From assembly GCA_000711775.1 (NCBI GenBank), contig ARYC01017492.1:1-64000 (forward strand): 64,000 bases of DNA. Direction: 5' to 3'. Each line of letters starts with the position of its first letter. The first letter of the stretch is position 1. Both the position numbers and the translations under genes were made by a program. The DNA is from Oxytricha trifallax. Its lineage: Eukaryota > Ciliophora > Spirotrichea > Sporadotrichida > Oxytrichidae. Shown piece after piece: positions 1 through 12,214 of this stretch. The notes beneath the pieces were generated by a model. It saw nothing but the letters and a program-made list of their open reading frames with translations. It made no database searches and was not told the origin of the DNA.

Positions 1-335
1 GCATGAAAAACAATCAATTAGCTTAGCTTAGAAGCATATAAAGTAAGAAGATGTCTGCGAAGAAATAAAAACATAGTAGAGATGATAATCGTGAGAGCTC
101 CTTCATATCCTAGATAATCCTTAGATGACATACTTGAGCCATAGAGAGCAAGATTCAAGAGATACAACAAAGACAAGCAGATTAAATTTGTTTGAATTAA
201 GAACTCTAATACTCATTAAATATTAAATAAATTCACATAAAACCTGCGTTTTCTCTACTAACCCCAATAAGACCCGAACTATACCCTACAAATCAAAGCA
301 CTTATAAACCTCACTAAGGGGTTTTTTGGGTTTTG
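1..335 (+). mobile_element. TBE transposon, terminal fragment (kinase-gene end)
   Basis: This stretch matches, inverted, the end of the complete TBE at 40847-41180 with only scattered differences, so it is one end of a second TBE whose body lies left of the window. It holds the C-terminal codons of the zinc-finger/kinase gene (for example HEKQSISLA in the intact copy's frame), then the terminal inverted repeat, ending in degenerate G4T4-type repeats. The next three bases are ATT (336-338), the same triplet that flanks the complete copy. A one-base loss relative to the other copy, near 81-87, breaks the kinase frame, so this copy is decayed there. TBEs are Tc1/mariner-type DNA transposons of hypotrich germlines. 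Confidence 0.9.
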
Positions 336-410
336 ATTGTGTAAATCTCTCAAATGTCTCTTGTAAGTTGACTTGTAGAGGGAAACTTATTACATTCTTT
401 GCATTAATAA

Positions 411-662
411 TCAACTTTGGCTGGTAAAATTTAATTTTTTAATGGCTGATTATATAACCTCCTCCTCAATTTGCACAGCTTCTATGATAACCTCCTACTT
501 AACTTATATTTAAATCTCAAAGCTAGACTGGTCAAAGTTGTCATAAGTAAGCTCCCACTGAGTACAAGCGTCTCTGGTCTCTACTTTTCTTGGTGGCTGG
601 AATGATAACTTTTATTGACTTGATCCAAATAATGCCGCTCTTCTCAAAAGGTTAGCGCTCAT
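411..662 (-). CDS. Unrecognised 83-residue ORF; small gene or first coding segment
   Basis: In ciliate code an ORF starts at the ATG at 662-660 (MSANLLRRAALFGSS) and ends at TGA 413-411. The front is basic and serine/glutamine-rich; the rear is acidic (EVIIEAVQIEEEV). TAA and TAG codons lie where glutamine fits. The local GC content is higher than in the flanking spacer, as expected for coding DNA. No family is recognised. It could be a whole small gene or the 5' segment of a longer gene whose remaining pieces lie elsewhere. The TBE end at 335 lies just downstream of its stop. Confidence 0.5.
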
Positions 663-865
663 TTTAGCTTGCTGATATATTTTATTATAATAATGATAAA
701 ATATACCTAGATAAACTATAATAGTAGAGTATAAAACACTCAGGTAGATTCTTTGCTGAGAGATAAGAAAATTAACTAACCATAAAAGACTCTAAGTTGA
801 CATATTTTATGAGAATTTTATTCATTTTAGTAAATTAAAATACTCCTAATGAAGTTTTGTTTCTC

Positions 866-913
866 TAGGAGGTCCTCCAAATTAAATTTTAACTTAATTT
901 GGAGGACCTCCTA
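866..913. repeat. Perfect 20-bp palindromic hairpin, MITE-like
   Basis: Arms at 866-885 and 894-913 are exact reverse complements (core GGAGGTCCTCC) around an 8-bp loop. A weaker outer match (ACTCCTAAT near 842, ATTAGGAGC near 930) extends the symmetry to roughly 842-936. It stands out in GC content from the surrounding DNA. A small foldback element or excised-transposon footprint is the likeliest reading. Confidence 0.6.
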
Positions 914-1794
914 AAATAATTTAGCATTATTAGGAGCAATGTATGTTATGTTAAAAATTACCGAATATGAAATTAATAATAATGACTATAGTGCGAACTT
1001 TTAAATATGTTATTAATTAATGATTTTATCTTCTATAATTCTTACTAATTGATTTTTTGCGCTTTTCTATTGCCATTATATCATATTTGGATACAATAAA
1101 CAAGCACCAAGTGGTAGGTTATTCATTCAATTAGGAGATTTTTAAAAATATCATAAAAAATCAATATAAATATTTTTGTAAATTTTATTATTTCTAGATT
1201 TTTCGTTTAAACCATGTTCCTGAATGGTTCATAGCATTTAATTTAAGACAGATAATATGTTTTTATATTTATTTTAATTAATCATTTTTATACATTCATT
1301 AGTTTTTTGAATTTGCTTCTATACTTTTTTTGCATCAATTTTTTTTTTATTTTTTAATTGTTTCTTTAACACTTTTAGTCAAATCTTATGAGTTGTGTAT
1401 CGTATTTTTTTTGTTAAAAAATTTTTTTTATGCAAGAAGTTAAATTCCCTTCTCCAAAATTGCTCCTTACGAAAATTATTATACCATACAATAAAATATT
1501 TTAATTTTATAAATTTTTAAAATCCTTAACTTCAATCATTATCAAATTATTCATCTATTTAACATTTAATATTCTTCTCTTTCTTTTTAAAAATCCTAAT
1601 TTTAAATAAGTAATCATATAATTATTATTTTTTAAGATATTTAGTTTTTCATAGTTTTTATTTATAATAATATACAGAAAAAATATAATTCTTAAAAACT
1701 ATCAATTAAAATTTGTTGTATAATATATATATATATTGAGATGTATAATATTTTTTTATTACCAAATTATTAAAATTTAAATTTTAGGACAAGA

Positions 1795-1850
1795 AACTTC
1801 CATAGGAGCCTGGAAATTTCTCAATGGCAGGAAAATTTCCCCTCCCCATA
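1795..1850. repeat. Fragment of the GCAGGAAA/CCCCTCCC end motif
   Basis: Two copies of a caggaaa..ttc motif followed by CCCCTCCCC resemble the right end of the inverted-repeat element at 28358-28886. A related short motif lies beside the TBE at 44932-44950. This looks like a remnant end of the same repeat family. Confidence 0.35.
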
Positions 1851-2719
1851 TATTCTTTTCTTATAATTTAATAATAGAAGACTTTATTTTAGCTTTTATA
1901 TAATAATTATACATTTTACAATATAATGAATTTTCAAATCTTTCATATCTTGACTATTTTTTTGTAGGAAAAATTTTCTGATATTGAACTTCTCAATTGC
2001 TTAATTTAATATTGCTCTCAAACAAGCCTTTTTAATTTTATTATTTTGAATATTTTACTTTGCCCAGGATAATACCTTAAGTTATTGTGGAAAATTCATG
2101 TATAAATATTATCGATCCTCCTAATTAATATATATTTATTATAGGAGAACACGAATCGATTTTTATTCATTACAGAGGATAAAGTTAGTGGTAAATTAAC
2201 ACAAATATTGTTTTAATTTAATAATAAATTGCAATTATTTTTACATTTCTTCTTAATTTTTAATTCATATTAAGAATATTTATTAGACATATTACACAGA
2301 CTCAAATTTTAATAAAAGATATTTCTCATGATATTTAAAGGTCATAAATACTTATTTTCTTAACATTCATATAATTTAAAACTATTTCACGCTTTGTAAG
2401 AAAATTTATTTAAATATCATTTTGTATAAAAGATATTTATTATTTTGTATTAATTTAGTCTAATATAGTTAGATCTTCTTTGAATACTTAATATATTCGA
2501 TTAATTTTTCTTTAATATTCTTATGACAGAAAAATTCATATTTCTGATACGATTATTCTTATATTATAAGTTCCATTAATATCAATTATCGAAATAGAGA
2601 AACTCAAATATAAAGATTAATTTATTTAGACAAAAGAATTATGCGTTTGTTAAGTATTGTAAATTATGTTTAATTAACATGCAGTTGAAGAAAAAAAATA
2701 AATAAATTAGAAACACAGA

Positions 2720-4099
2720 ATGGGTATACTTAGCAAAATACAAAGGGATGTCATATAAGGCGACATAGAGAACAATGAGTTCCAACACCTCGCCTAATTT
2801 TTAATAGAACTTTTAAAAAATAATTAAGATTAATGGGGACTCCACATATTAGAAATTATCACTTTTGTCGCTAGAAAAATCATCAGGAAAGGCTATCAGA
2901 TTGTCAATAAATTCTAAAACTACCTGACAAGAATCTAATTCCAAGATGGAAATAACTGTGACATAGTTCAACTGTGGACTTAATAACTTTTCTAGATGCT
3001 TAGATTAGCATCTATTAATAACAAATTTATAAAACAACAACAGACTTAAACAAAACCTCAAATTGAAATTCAAGAAGTCTTAATTCCTAGTCACTAACCA
3101 CCACCTTCACCACTACTAGATATAGTAGATAGTTCGGAAATTAGTTCACTTCCGGACTCTAGACTAGAAGATGACCCCTAACCCAATAGAAATGCCGACC
3201 TTATTATAAAGAGAGTAATATACTCAGACAATGAGGAGGACTGGAGCTTTGAAGAGAAAAAACAATACTATGATGAGTTTGACTAATAACAAACATTCTC
3301 TGATGATTCTTGTCAAAAATCTTTCGACCTCGAAGACTACTTAGAAATGAAGCTTCGAAATCGACGCCCATCTTCAGTCCATGATGTCAAAGACATCACA
3401 GAGATAGTTTAGTACTAAATAGGAAGTTAATAAGAAAATCAAGATTTAGTATTAAAAATGGATCCTGATTAAACAATTATAAATTAATAATAAATTTATT
3501 AAAGTTAAGTTGGATCTACCTACGAATAAATGTAGACTATCACTAAGGCACAAATCTAAAATAGATTCAACACCAGAGAATCCTGTCTATCAATCTGGAT
3601 CAATACTATTGAATCCAAACTATTCAGAGCAACAAAAAGATTCGCTGAATCCATAACTGGCATCCACACTCATGTCGACCACAAATAACTGTCTGACATA
3701 GTTGCAATGACTGACTAGCAACTAGGAGACTTGATTAAAGATAGAACCAAATCAGCAGTTAATTCTCCCATAAGCTTAGTTAGCTTTATCAGGCTCTTTA
3801 ACATTGACATCCTGAAGAATATAATAGCTAACGAGGCTGCGTGCATCTCTATTGATGCAGACTATCATAACCATCTCAACATAGTTGAGATTCACGTTAA
3901 ATGTCTATAAAAATACGCTTATTTACTGAAGTCAGACCTTACTCAACTGATGTCCACAAGATTGAAAGACCACATCAGACTTAAGGAACTTAGATTTTCA
4001 ATCTAAGCTAAAAATTTTGACACCCAATTTAACTTCAAAGAATAAGGAGACTAAATTCAAATCCTTAACAGAAGAGGAGGAAAAGGAAGAAAATCATGA
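2720..4099 (+). CDS. Intact 459-residue unrecognised protein linked to a retroposon-type 3' tail
   Basis: With TAA/TAG as glutamine this frame runs 459 codons from ATG (MGILSKIQRDVIQ) to TGA without a break, far beyond chance. All tryptophans are TGG. The N-terminal 110 residues look globular (WGLHILEIITFVARK). A proline/serine and acidic linker follows (PSHQPPPSPLLD, SDNEEDWSFEE), then a helical C-terminal region (LISLV/DILKNIIANEAACISID type). Near 4040 another frame gives a natural acidic/lysine-rich continuation (LTEEEEKEENHEGQDKENK), so the original C-terminus may have been longer. No family is recognised. The 3' tail at 4198-4288 suggests the ORF belongs to a retroposed unit; a germline-limited host gene is the alternative. 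Confidence 0.75.
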
Positions 4100-4197
4100 A
4101 GGCTAGGATAAAGAAAACAAAGAAACAACAAAGTAAAAGGAAAAAGAAGAAGAAGATGAAAGACTCAGTGAAAGAGGAGAGAATCTCCTCATTAACT

Positions 4198-4288
4198 AAA
4201 AGGGCTTGTCCCTTACATGCTATAATGCAAATTAGATCTGGGGACCCCAGAGACCTCAGTGTGATCACATTATTATAATTATTATTAA
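4198..4288 (+). repeat. Retroposon-type 3' tail ending in TTA repeats, copy 1
   Basis: The segment from AAAAGGGCTTGTCCC through GGGGACCCCAGAGACCTCA and TGTGATCACATTATTA is nearly the same as 21792-21886 and ends in the same short ATT/TTA array. Conserved 3' sequence plus a microsatellite end is typical of non-LTR retrotransposons and their SINE-like followers. The upstream protein bodies of the two copies are not visibly related. Confidence 0.75.
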
Positions 4289-4436
4289 CATTCAGTTGAA
4301 TTATTGTTGCTACTATATTCATATATAGGTATATACATTTATAAGTAATATTATTTTTAATTATTTAGATGTTTTTATTGAATGATTAAATATAATTGCT
4401 ATATTACTTTAAAATGAAATAGAATTCATATTATTT

Positions 4437-4802
4437 ATACATTATAAGAATAAGAGCTTTAAGTAATTTCAACTACTAATGAGGGATATATTCAATATTA
4501 TTAAAAGCCATCCCCTTTACCTTATTTGAGGAAAATTTATGAGATATCACAACTACAAGAACATAAATGGCTTAATAAAACAAGATAGATGGAAAGCAAG
4601 AATGTGATTGACATCAATGCAAATGAAAATTTAATGAGTAGTAGAAATTTCTGAGACAGCATTATTTGTGAAATTAGAAACTTTTCTCGATCAACAATTA
4701 TAAAATAAAAGTATTCTCTCTCTTCTAAATAGCAAGTAAAAAAAATAATAAAACTCAGATGAAGAAGCTTTTGAATATAAATCTTGGAATGACTAAAATT
4801 GA
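4437..4802 (+). CDS. Unrecognised coding island in two frames
   Basis: From about 4437 to TGA 4652 one frame reads as protein (EGYIQYYQKPSPLPYLRK, then EISQLQEHKWLNKT). From 4650 to TGA 4800-4802 the next frame continues (SETALFVKLETFLDQQ, DEEAFEYKSWNDQN). The change at about 4650 implies an indel, a tiny IES or a junction between segments. No family is recognised. It could be a host-gene segment or a decayed gene. Confidence 0.4.
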
Positions 4803-5510
4803 AAAGATATACTCCCCACCAATAATAAAGTAAATAGGTATCTAAATTTATGTTTCTATCAATAAATAGTTACTTTGGTACAATTGAATTTACCTTGACT
4901 TTAATATCGAGAGATTTTTTATTGCATAAATATTCAAAGAACTTTCGTTAATTGACTCTGAATAATAAAATAAGTACATTGATAAAATACAAAATATCTT
5001 GAAATATAAGAAATATACATTTTAAATATACAGGCATGCATTGCATCTAGTGAACTAAATTATATCATTGAGTGCCATCATACATGGGTGTTTTGTAATA
5101 AAAATTTTGTAAATAACAACCTAGTTATAAAAATTATAGCTTTGTTATTTTTTTTAATTCTTAAACCAATTCTTATTTAGCAGAAGAGGTGTCTGGATTT
5201 GATATTTTATTAGGATTATAGAATATTTGATGAAAATGATTATTTTAAAGATATAAGATTGGCGCTAATTAAAAATCTAATTTCTAAAAATGTTAAGGAT
5301 GTTATAAATAACGGGCAATAATTATTCATTACAATTTACTATGTATTAATTTGCCTACAAATTAGATTTGATGTGTAGAGGTATTGAGCCTCTAGGGAGA
5401 CTTGATAATTTTAGTATTATATGAAACCATTTTTAATAAATACTTCAATTCTATATATAAATTTCGTTACCTGAAAAATTATTTACTTAATTAAATTAAA
5501 ATATTTATGA
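4803..5510. other. AT-rich spacer
   Basis: AT-rich DNA with no frame that reads convincingly as protein and no repeat that could be matched elsewhere in the window. Confidence 0.4.
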
Positions 5511-5774
5511 TCAATAATCTAGTAATCAATCTCCATAATCAAATTCCCTATTAAAAATAGTTTATATTCAGAGACTGAAAACAAACTCTGCAGATCTGAT
5601 AGATCCTTAAGCAAATTTCTGTCAAATAATCTTGCCAATTCCATCAACTCTTTGAAAATTCAATTCAATACTTCTTGAAGAATTTAATGTTATATAGATA
5701 AAGCAGACAGAGAGAAGATCGCGAGGAACAGTGATTAAACTGTTAGGGACAATTAATTAACAAAATAAAAATGA
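5511..5774 (+). CDS. Unrecognised coding island with one internal TGA
   Basis: A single frame runs from after TGA 5508 to TGA 5772-5774, broken only by TGA at 5676. Before it the frame reads KFPIKNSLYSETENKLCRS and LSNNLANSINSLKIQ; after it, CYIDKADREKIARNSDQ. Protein-like sequence on both sides of one stop suggests a decaying gene rather than two ORFs. No family is recognised. Confidence 0.35.
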
Positions 5775-6660
5775 AGATAACATTTCTATTGTAATTTTTG
5801 CGAATTGAACTTAATTTAAAAGTTAAAAACTGATCAATTTAGTATATTCATTAAATCATCAGATCATCTATTTATAAAATAGATTTACAATATTTAAATC
5901 GAATAAGCGAAAAATTCATTATAGTTATTGTCATAAATTGAATATGATTATCTCTACTTTACCTGCACTTTTTGTATTATGTGTTTATTTTCAAAGCTAA
6001 TTAATTTTAGTAACTAGGTAAGATGGGTTGGTACTTTTAATTTCCTTAGTTAGTAAATTTAAGGGATGTTTACTTTCTAATTTGTTAAACATTAGCTTTT
6101 ATATGCATTATAAAAATATTTTTATTATTATAACTCTATGGAATGATAACAACCGTTATTATTCTTATGAAAAATTTACGAGCATAAAAAATTAATAAAA
6201 AGCCAATTAACCAGCTTTTTTATTAAATTTTCCTGTAATTTTAGCGATTCTATTTTCTAGGACTTTGAATATAAGAATATAATTTCCTTTACAAGTAAAT
6301 CATATTTATTATATATTTATTTAAACTGGGTTTATTCTAGAACTAGATCTTATCTGCAATTTAGCTTAAAATTAAATCAATCATTTCATTAAAAAAACTA
6401 GTTTGTTTATACCATTTACTATTTCCTGTCTTTGTCGTCATCTATTTAGTCAACTGTTGTTGTAGTAATAAACACTTCATTCATCACTGAAGTGCTAGAA
6501 GTTTTACTTCAATGTCGCACGATAATCAAACATATATATAAATAAAAACAGTAGCATTCAATAAATATAATATATAAAAAGTAACATGTGATAATTTTAC
6601 ATTTAGAAATTAAGATTATAATTAATAATTCATAATTTATAATAGGAAATTGATAAATTA
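5775..6660. other. AT-rich spacer
   Basis: Mostly homopolymer-rich AT DNA. A short hairpin (cacttcattcatcactgaagtg region, about 6474-6496) is the only structure noticed. Confidence 0.35.
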
Positions 6661-6780
6661 GAATTTATAATTAAAAATCAAAATGGAAAACTTATTAGAC
6701 GAAGACGGAGCATGACTACATTCACACAAATTTTGTAAGTTACATTTTTAATATCTGAATTTATCTTAATACTATTTCAG

Positions 6781-6918
6781 CAATACTACAGAGACTTGAA
6801 GTGGAGAGGACGAGGCTTCAGCAAAGAACAGAAATACAAAAATAAGAAAAACTAATTCATGCAGATGGAGATGTTTATGAAGATGAGTGGAAAGATGACA
6901 AACCTGTTCTGTTAAATA
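6781..6918 (+). CDS. Coding island with a MORN-like motif; possible upstream intron
   Basis: After a TTTCAG at 6775-6780 the frame reads LQRLEVERTRLQQRT, then IHADGDVYEDEWKDDKP. The last part resembles a MORN repeat (G-x-x-Y-x-G-E-W-x-x-x-K) in which one glycine is replaced. The DNA at 6734-6780 has the GTAAGT...CAG ends of a small ciliate intron, with an ATG-containing exon candidate before it (about 6683-6733). The exon frames do not join cleanly, so the model is uncertain. TAA is used once as glutamine. Confidence 0.4.
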
Positions 6919-7391
6919 CATTTCTATTTAAGTTAATCCTAATACTTAATTATGTAATTAATTTTCATTTTAAATTAAAGTATTCCTCTTATTTTTCATA
7001 ATTACTTATTAAAGCTTATAAATTCTATATTTATTTAAATTAAAATTAAAAAGTTTAATCATAATAATACTTGTCTAGAATTATAGGTAATTGAGCAATT
7101 GGTATGTCTGGATAAATTTCAATTCTTATAAGTTTAATATAGCAAGTAATAAATCACGGATGAATAATTTCTTGAAGTATCTTTATGAATTAACTGCTCA
7201 TTATATGAGTAATAAATATTATAGAAGAAAACTACAAATTATATAATTGATTAATTAAAGTATATAATTTATATTGAATATTAAAAATTCAATATTTCCC
7301 AGCTTTACATAGTGGGGGGACTTGAATATTTACAAATTTATAAAACGAATAAATTAGTAGTTAAAATCACTAACTAATAAGACCCCCCAAT

Positions 7392-9068
7392 ATGACTAAT
7401 TACAAAAGGTTATATAAATAAATTTAATTAACTCTAAACAATTTTAATTTTCAATTGTTTGAAGTGCGCTATACAACAATAAATTGTTTTGTTGTGGAAA
7501 AATCAACAGAAATCATTAAGATTCCATAGGACTCAATATGCAAGTAAACTGAATCAGTTGAACTCTTGTTGTAGAAATTTAACTTGTCTAAATGCTCTCA
7601 ATTTAATTCAAATGCTTTGGATAAATCAAGATAGACAGCTCAAGATATGTTTAAATATAATAAATTTATTCAAAACCAATTAATTAATTAGAGAGAATTA
7701 CATAAGGCTGCAAGATGTAAGAGAAGACAGAGCCCAGAAGCAAGTTACCAATATACGCAAACGAGAATGAGAAACCCACACCAGACAGACAAAAATCCAT
7801 AAAAGATTATTTTAATGTTGAAAAAAGAGCTTCTAAAATAAATCTCACAAATACCCAATATTTTTAGTCAATCTTAATAATAATTTAAAATAATTATAAA
7901 AATTTAGTATTCCAATAGACAATGGTCGACATCTCCATTTTTCCAAATAATAAGCGAGGTAGAAGGCTGGGCAAAAAGGAACGAGAGACAAAGAAATGAG
8001 ATAAGAACACAAATCATAAACAATAATAGAAAAATGATGTCGAAAACCTTCGAATTTACCATTTGTGAGCAAAACTTAAGAGCATGGAACTCCAAATTAA
8101 AGTAAGACTAAATGAAGAGAGGGCTGGAAAGCAAGAAGCGAGACTTCATAGGACTGGTAGAAACAAGATTGAAAAGAATAATTGGACCTAACAACAAAAA
8201 TATCACTTAGACATAACTGGCCAGGAATGGCAGAGTATTAACTCTAAAAAGCGGCAAATTCGTAATGAAAACCATCCAAACTCTAAGACAATACCTAACT
8301 TGGGACATTCATTTTGAATATGGAGGGATTCCCCTTGCAAATTTTACCGTGTGCATACCACCCTACTGGAAAAAAGAGGAAGTCAAGGAACTACAGAATA
8401 GGCTTCTTTATATGATAAAATCATTAAATAATAATTGCAAAAATCAGAAAGTCATCGTAATGGGAGACTTTAACTATCATATCAAGGACCTAAGCAAAAG
8501 ATTAAATAAAGAAGGCTTGTTTTAATCCATTACTCAAGGAGTGGAAACTCACACAAAAGAGAATCAGTTAGATCAAATCTTCTAAAATGTGGAAACAACC
8601 AGCTGGGAGACTGACTAATTTAGACTGACTGACCACAAACTTATTCTAGCAAAGATGAAAATAAAGTACTAGGAGAGAGATCTCAAACTCACTGAGAGAG
8701 AGAAAGCAACAGAATATCAGACATCAGGAAACAATGATGGAAAACATTTGTTAAATGAAAAGAGAGAGCTGTTAGAAGAAGACTTGGACAACCCATTTCA
8801 ATATTGCTTTGAAGAAGACTTTGACAAGCACAGTAAAACAAAACATTGGTACAACCAACCTCCAGAATGGATAATTAAAAGCAACACTCACAACCCAAAC
8901 AATACCTATAATGATACAAAATCCTACTGGAACGTAGCAATCAGAGACATGGAACACTGCCTGGAAAGGAACGATGTAAAAGGGTTCTTTTCATCTTTAA
9001 AAGACTTACTAAAAGCAAAAATTAATCGTAGGCAATTAAAGGACTAACTATTAACGAAGAGAGAATGA
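7392..9068 (+). CDS. LINE ORF2, N-terminal and endonuclease part
   Basis: An unbroken ciliate-code frame of 558 codons runs from ATG 7392 to TGA 9066. The endonuclease shows the family's active-site blocks in order: FEFTICEQN (Asn), LVETRLKR (Glu), VIVMGDFNYH (Asp-Phe-Asn), NQLDQIF and LTDHKLI (Asp-His). The enzyme nicks target DNA to prime reverse transcription. A spacer to the reverse transcriptase follows (HWYNQPPEWIIK). The first 130 residues have no counterpart seen in copy B and may be flanking DNA; the start at 7392 is therefore a guess, and an ATG near 7770-7820 is possible. Confidence 0.8.
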
Positions 9069-10985
9069 ATCTGGGAGAAGATAGGAAACTCAAGAAAAAT
9101 CATAAAGTTAAATAACGAACTTTATTAAGATAAGAGAGACGCAAACCAAAAACTTAATTGAATAGGAGACTAAATAATGATCAACGAAGAAGAAACTGAG
9201 AAGTATAGCAACTAAGAAGAAGTCGAAATGAGTATCAGAGAGTGCAACTTCAACAAAGCTATAGGCCCCGATGGATTTGATAAAATAATATCATTAAAAT
9301 CATTGAAGTTTCGAGAGACAGTAAGTTAAAAAATAGTAAAATGGATTAACTCAGGAGAGATTCCACAATATTTGAGAGAAAGGAGACTAATCTTTTGAGC
9401 AAAAACTTCGGGAACTCATTCCTTGATATTAACAACACAAGACCAATCGTGATGATCTCACATATTATAAATTTTATTGAAAAAGTCATCATAAACAAAC
9501 TTCAATAAAATAATAGTGAACAGCTAAAGAAGGGAAACTATCAAAGAGGATTTAAAGAGAACAAGAGCACCCATCTTACCCTTATAAGGCTATTTGAGCA
9601 TATAAAAACCACTAGAAGAATAAGAAATAAGAGAGAAGCCTGACTACTAAAAGTCTTACAGAAAGCATACGATTCGGTCTGCAAGGACAAACTACTATAA
9701 ATCCTCAAAATGAGAGCAAAAACTGATAATGACAAAAAGACAACAAAGCTAATCGAGGATCTTTATTCAGACAGTAGAATCAAGTATGAAGGGGAATATA
9801 TTAAAGCAGAAAACGGAGTCACTCAAGGAAGCAGAATCTCACCCATGCTGTTCAAAATCTACTAACAGGACGCACTTTACCCCCAAAAGGAATTGCACTA
9901 CGTTATAAATAAGGCAAACTTATAGCATTCGCTGATGACATACTAGTAAACATTAAAGACTAATAAAAATTAAAGAGAGAAATAGAATGCTTTTAAGGAA
10001 TAGAGAGAACTCACAACTCTATACAAAACATAAAAAGACCGTATTTCTCAGTGACGCCAAACAATTCGAAAATCTTGACAAAATAATAGGTGTTAAGAAA
10101 GCAAAAGAAGATAAATACTTAGGGATGACCATTAACCTAGACACGTATCAAATCTTAAGAGGGTCTTAGAATGAGATAAAAAAGCAAATGGAGCTCTTCT
10201 AAAGACTAATGAAATCAAACAACCTAACGATATGCGATACAGTTATGGTAGCTCAAATAAGATCCCTGGTTATCGATAAATACACCCCATTGATAGCAGC
10301 CAATTATCTGAAGATAGAGGATATATAAAGAATGGAAACTCAATTAAAAAAGTTGCATTTCGGACGCCCTAGGAAATTCCCTACAAAATGCTAAGAAATG
10401 TTACCCAGCTTAAGGACAGCAACACCGTAGACATCTTTAAAGAACTAGTTTAGAAAAACTTGAAAAAAACTAAGACACTAAATAGGTGAATTTTGGAAAA
10501 AGAATTGTGGCAAAAATTAAGTCAAACAAAACATAGGCAAACTAGAGAAAGTCAAAAAAATATTTATCACAAGAAACGTCATAGACACAATGATGGCCAT
10601 CAGTCAAGGAAGATCCACTTTGAGCTATGGGATGAGTCATTACTGCAAAATACATAAAACATTTTTGGATAGGAATCACATAAGAAGCTGTAACTTGATA
10701 AACTAGGCAGGAGATCCCGCAAGATTTTCCAGTTTGATTAGAGAAACTAGAATCATTGACATTAATGCCAAGACTCAGATAGAGATACTAGCTAAAATGA
10801 CAAGACTCGATGAAAGAATAAGAAAATTAGAATTTTAAAAATATTACCAAAGAGTGAGAAAACTCTTTAGGGTGACATATATCAAGAAGTCAAAGATTTA
10901 ACTCGAAGGAGAAAAGACAAAGGAGATGAGTTAAATGCCCAAATCAAAGGATAATAATAAACTGAGAAATATAAATAAGTGAAAT
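9069..10985 (+). pseudogene. LINE ORF2, reverse-transcriptase part, broken
   Basis: The same frame continues past TGAs at 9066, about 9165 and 9396, then shifts. Reverse-transcriptase blocks are clear: NKAIGPDGFDK, INNTRPIVMISH, GNYQRGFKENKSTH, LQKAYDSV, ENGVTQGSRISPM and FADDILVN, the last being the YxDD catalytic block in its FADD form. A C-terminal region (QGRSTLSYGMSHYC, then AGDPARFSSLIRE) is shared with copy C. Aligning with copies B and C, the in-frame TGAs face T, L and similar residues, not tryptophan, so they are true breaks. Breaks include at least three TGAs and two or more indels. Confidence 0.8.
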
Positions 10986-11052
10986 CAAAAGTATAATTTA
11001 TATAAATTAATTAATTAGAGTGAATTTATAAAAGAAAATAATAATAAAATTA

Positions 11053-11490
11053 AATGAACAGATCAAATCACAAAGATAACCATCACCAAAAAAGAAGTAA
11101 CAAGAGAGACATGAATATTGACAGTAGAGGAGATAGACTTGAAAAGAAATGATTTTGGGAAAAGGTCAAAGAGATAAGGTACGACCATAAAAACAATGGC
11201 AGAGACTGGTAAACACCTGGAACAGAAGAATAGAAACAAAAGCAGGTGCCGCTAAATAAACATATGGGATTCAAGAGCTGACTTAAGATTAGACAATCAA
11301 ACCCCTATTTGAAGATGAGAGAGACCCAAATCTAGAGATGGGGTACATCAAGATGGAAATAGGGAGATCCGGAATAGCGATTGAAAAAAAAGAGGTCGAG
11401 AGAATCACAGAAAAGAAAAACGAAGCACTATGGTAATGGGTAGATTAAGAGACGGACACAGAGATGATTAACCAAACCTCTAACATTCAG
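11053..11490 (+). pseudogene. Unrecognised lysine/glutamate-rich coding remnant
   Basis: ATG near 11053 opens MNRSNHKDNHHQKRSNKR, and the frame continues past a TGA as FWEKVKEIRYDHKNN. From about 11300 another frame reads LFEDERDPNLEMGYIKME and EVERITEKKNEALWQWV. The protein is highly charged. It lies just behind LINE copy A but no homologous block is seen behind copy C, so membership of the LINE is not shown. Two frames and one or two TGAs imply decay. Confidence 0.4.
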
Positions 11491-12180
11491 TCAAAATAAG
11501 ATAAAAATCTGAAATATTTATATTCTTAAAATACATATAAATTATAAATAAATCATTCTCCAAACATAATTATAATTATTTATTTGAAATTCATTTGATT
11601 TTTATATTATTATATTAAATATGGGCTCAAGTGATAAATATTATATTTTTACTACTTGAGCCCATTTTTTATATAATTAAAATATATATATTTAAATCTT
11701 AAAATTTTTATTTTTATTTTTTATTTAAAATGTAATTACTTTTTTATCAAAATTAAATGAGATTTATTCATAGTTTTATATTTTAAGCAAATAGTTTGAA
11801 TTATACATTAAAATTGTTTATTTTTTAAGATATAATACTTATTATTGAAATTTAATTTAAAATTACTCATGTTAGTAAATAGGAATAAATTAAACTTAAT
11901 TTTAATCAAAAGTAAACTTCATTTCAGTTTCCTATAATTAATTAATGTACTTAAAGATATAAATTAAAAATTCTAATATATTTAATTGGCTTAAGTTGCA
12001 AAAATAAATATGTTTAAATTCATAAATTCATAATAAAATAGAATTTTTTCAAAAATTACAAATATTTCTAACATAAAATGTTAAAAACGTTTAAAGTTAG
12101 TATATTATATATTTCTTTGTATTTAAGGATTTCTTTATTAACGATTTTTATACTATTTTGACTAATTGATATGTGGGACG
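11491..12180. other. AT-rich spacer
   Basis: Very AT-rich. A short inverted pair (GGGCTCAAGTGATAAATA near 11624 and TACTTGAGCCCATT near 11652) forms a hairpin; nothing coding is seen. Confidence 0.5.
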
Positions 12181-12214
12181 ACTTAGTTTTTTAAGAACAG
12201 CGCTCAATTCGAAC

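Larger units (their letters stand above)
663..2719. other. AT-rich spacer
   Basis: About 2 kb of very AT-rich DNA with poly-T and poly-A runs and short TA repeats. Apart from the palindrome at 866-913 and the motif cluster at 1795-1850, nothing convincing is seen. Confidence 0.5.
7392..10985 (+). mobile_element. Non-LTR retrotransposon (LINE), copy A
   Basis: The element encodes an apurinic/apyrimidinic-type endonuclease followed by a reverse transcriptase on the plus strand, the order found in L1-like LINEs. It matches the split copy at 17821-23795 through both domains. The 5' boundary is uncertain: conserved protein begins near 7780, but the same frame is open back to ATG 7392. The 3' boundary is set near the TGA at about 10980; no tail shared with other copies is seen. 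The endonuclease half is intact as a frame, the reverse-transcriptase half has several breaks. Confidence 0.85.

Noticed and set aside
4065-4322. Minus-strand phenylalanine-rich ORF
   Set aside because: It is the antisense of the lysine/glutamate-rich tail following the 2720-4099 gene.
8772-8957. Minus-strand ORF within the LINE
   Set aside because: Antisense of the LINE spacer between endonuclease and reverse transcriptase.
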